A stretch of DNA of 64,000 nucleotides from Shinella sp. XGS7 (GTDB lineage: Bacteria; Pseudomonadota; Gammaproteobacteria; Burkholderiales; Burkholderiaceae_C), in contig NZ_CP084758.1 of NCBI RefSeq assembly GCF_020535565.1, positions 3,609,001 through 3,673,000 of the forward strand, written 5' to 3'. A program made the translations under genes and the position numbers. The notes beneath the pieces were generated by a model. That model worked only from the letters and a program-made list of their open reading frames with translations. It ran no database searches and was not told the DNA's origin. Shown here one piece after another: positions 62,637-64,000 of this stretch. The number at the start of each line of letters is the position of its first letter. Position 1 is the first letter of the stretch.

Positions 62637-63734
62637 TCAGATGACCTGGAGTTCGCCTTCGATGGCGCCGGCCTGATCCAGGGCCTGGAGGATGGCCATG
62701 ATGTCGTCCGGATTCGCCCCGATGCTGTTGATGGTGTCCACGATGGCCTGCAGGCTGGTGCCCGGGGGCCAGCGCAGCATGCGGCCATTGCCCTGGTCCA
62801 CCGCCACGCGCGACTGCGGCGTGACCTGGGTCTGGCCCTGGCTGAAGGGCTGGGGCTGGCTGACCTGGGGCTTCTCGCTGATCACGACCTTGAGCGCGCC
62901 GTGCGAGACCGCAGCCGGCCGCACGCGCACGCCCTCGGCGATGACCACGGTGCCGGTGCGGGAGTTGAAGATGACCTTGGGCACGGCATCGGCCGTGTCC
63001 ACCGCCAGGCCCTCGAGCTGGGCCATGAAGGCCACGCGCTGGGTGGGCTGGGCGGGGGCCTGCACCTCCACACCGGTGGCGTCGCGGGTGCTGGCGGTCT
63101 CGGGACCGAAGCGCTTGTTGATCGCGTCCACGATGCGGGTGGCGGTCTGGAAGCTGGGGCGCTTGAGGCTCAGCTGCACCGTGGGGCGGCTGTCGAAGTC
63201 GCTCTCGATCTCGCGCTCGATGCTCGCGCCGTTGGGGATGCGGCCGGTGGTCGGGGTGTTGACCGTGACGCTGGAGCCGCTCTGGCCCTGGGCCGAGAGC
63301 CCGCCCACCACCATATTGCCCTGGGCCAGGGCGTAGACCTCGCCATCGGCCGCATGCAGCTGGGTGAGCAGCAGCACGCCGCCGCGCAGGCTCTTGGCGT
63401 CGCCCAGGGAGGAGACGGTCACGTCGATGGTCTGGCCGCGGCGGTAGCCGCTGGGGAAGCTGGCGCTGACCATGACCGTGGCCACGTTCTTGCTCTTGGC
63501 ATCCACCCGCTCGGGCAGCTTGACGCCGAACTGCTTGAGCAGGTTGTTGACCGACTGGCCGGCAAAGCGCACCTGGGTGCTGTCGCCGCTGCCATTGAGG
63601 CCCACCACCAGGCCGTAGCCCAGCAGCTGGTTGTCACGCACGCCCTCGATATTGACCAGCTGGCCCAGGGGCCGCGGTGCGGCCTGGCTCAAGGTGGCGG
63701 CAAGTAGCAGGATGGCGCCGAGCAGCTTCTTCAT
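62637..63734 (-). CDS. flgI: flagellar P-ring protein FlgI
   Basis: Forms the ring in the peptidoglycan layer around the rod. 365 residues, normal length. Signal peptide about 1-19 ([17 protein letters not shown]), then the conserved [33 protein letters not shown] (in parts) and a C-terminal [30 protein letters not shown] (in parts). Confidence 0.96.
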   Translation of the reverse strand: MKKLLGAILLLAATLSQAAPRPLGQLVNIEGVRDNQLLGYGLVVGLNGSGDSTQVRFAGQSVNNLLKQFGVKLPERVDAKSKNVATVMVSASFPSGYRRGQTIDVTVSSLGDAKSLRGGVLLLTQLHAADGEVYALAQGNMVVGGLSAQGQSGSSVTVNTPTTGRIPNGASIEREIESDFDSRPTVQLSLKRPSFQTATRIVDAINKRFGPETASTRDATGVEVQAPAQPTQRVAFMAQLEGLAVDTADAVPKVIFNSRTGTVVIAEGVRVRPAAVSHGALKVVISEKPQVSQPQPFSQGQTQVTPQSRVAVDQGNGRMLRWPPGTSLQAIVDTINSIGANPDDIMAILQALDQAGAIEGELQVI

Positions 63735-63745
63735 GGTGATGGGAC

Positions 63746-64000
63746 TCAGAACGGAGCCAGAGGGCTGTTGAACATGCGCGTCAGCCAGCCCGGGGTGTTG
63801 GCGCTGGCCAGATCACCCTGGCCGCTGTAGCTGATGCGGGCATTGGCGATGCGCTGGGAGGACACGCGGTTGTCGCTGTCCACATCGGCCGGGCGCACAT
63901 AGCCGCCCAGGCGGATCAGCTCTTCGCCCTGGTTGATCCAGAGGCTCTTCTCGCCTTGCACGCGCAGCAGGCCGTTGGGCATCACCTCGTGCACCACCAC
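63746..64000 (-). CDS. flgH: flagellar L-ring protein FlgH (C-terminal part; runs off window)
   Basis: Only the last 84 codons lie in the window; the start is beyond base 64000. The visible part [39 protein letters not shown] (in parts) and [21 protein letters not shown] is the FlgH signature. It forms the outer-membrane ring with the P ring. It ends 12 bp before the flgI start. Confidence 0.93.
   Translation of the reverse strand: MVVHEVMPNGLLRVQGEKSLWINQGEELIRLGGYVRPADVDSDNRVSSQRIANARISYSGQGDLASANTPGWLTRMFNSPLAPF

Overview
The window is a high-GC, densely coded piece of a betaproteobacterial chromosome. The order Burkholderiales, and within it the Roseateles/Rubrivivax/Leptothrix neighbourhood, is my inference from three things: Leu is almost always CTG in the native genes; the gene neighbourhoods are betaproteobacterial (ZTP riboswitch-glyA-nrdR, minor pilins, ribD-ribBA-ribH-nusB, ybgC-tolQRA); and a PEP-CTERM protein is present. 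No rRNA, tRNA, CRISPR array, insertion sequence or prophage was recognised.

Layout. 1-2.4 kb: minus-strand ABC exporter-like cluster (DUF3299 protein, small secreted Cys protein, permease, ATPase), resembling the zinc-linked Zrg genes. 2.4-10.6 kb: msrA, a giant AsmA/DUF748 protein, a YdcF/ElyC protein, a frameshifted ubiD and a membrane-anchored lytic transglycosylase. 10.6-12.6 kb: ZTP riboswitch, glyA (a mosaic with an alphaproteobacterial core) and nrdR. 12.6-17.6 kb: six-gene type IV minor pilin operon. 17.7-24.8 kb: riboflavin genes, nusB, an aminotransferase, ybgC and tolQRA. 24.7-28.1 kb: bufferin-type RiPP metallophore operon (bufA-bufB-bufC-doxX) divergent from its ECF sigma/anti-sigma pair. 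28.1-37.4 kb: pcp, a MshE-like c-di-GMP pilus ATPase, a GAF-Fis regulator, selD, a GNAT acetyltransferase, waaA and a phosphohexomutase. 37.5-50.3 kb: LytS/LytTR pair, Ada-AlkA repair fusion, two transporters, a PEP-CTERM protein, a response regulator with hybrid kinase, and a Crp/Fnr regulator. 50.5-58.9 kb: copper-resistance island (CusRS-like two-component system, small His/Cys proteins, TolC-like lipoprotein, frameshifted multicopper oxidase, cupredoxin, CusF, DUF411). 58.9-64 kb: minus-strand flagellar genes flgH(partial)-flgI-flgJ(short)-flgK-flgL and an unrecognised last gene.

How it fits together. Two separate copper-handling systems are present: a peptide metallophore under an ECF sigma factor, and a periplasmic oxidase/efflux system under a CusRS-type sensor. 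Two genes, glyA and the multicopper oxidase, carry internal segments whose codon use and protein signatures differ from their own ends, as expected of gene-conversion patches; a mixed assembly is the main alternative. Two genes (ubiD, multicopper oxidase) each carry an apparent one-base deletion. At least ten genes have a -10-like hexamer ending 6-8 bases before the start codon, which suggests frequent leaderless transcription. Coordinates and motifs were read by eye; no database search or composition calculation was run.
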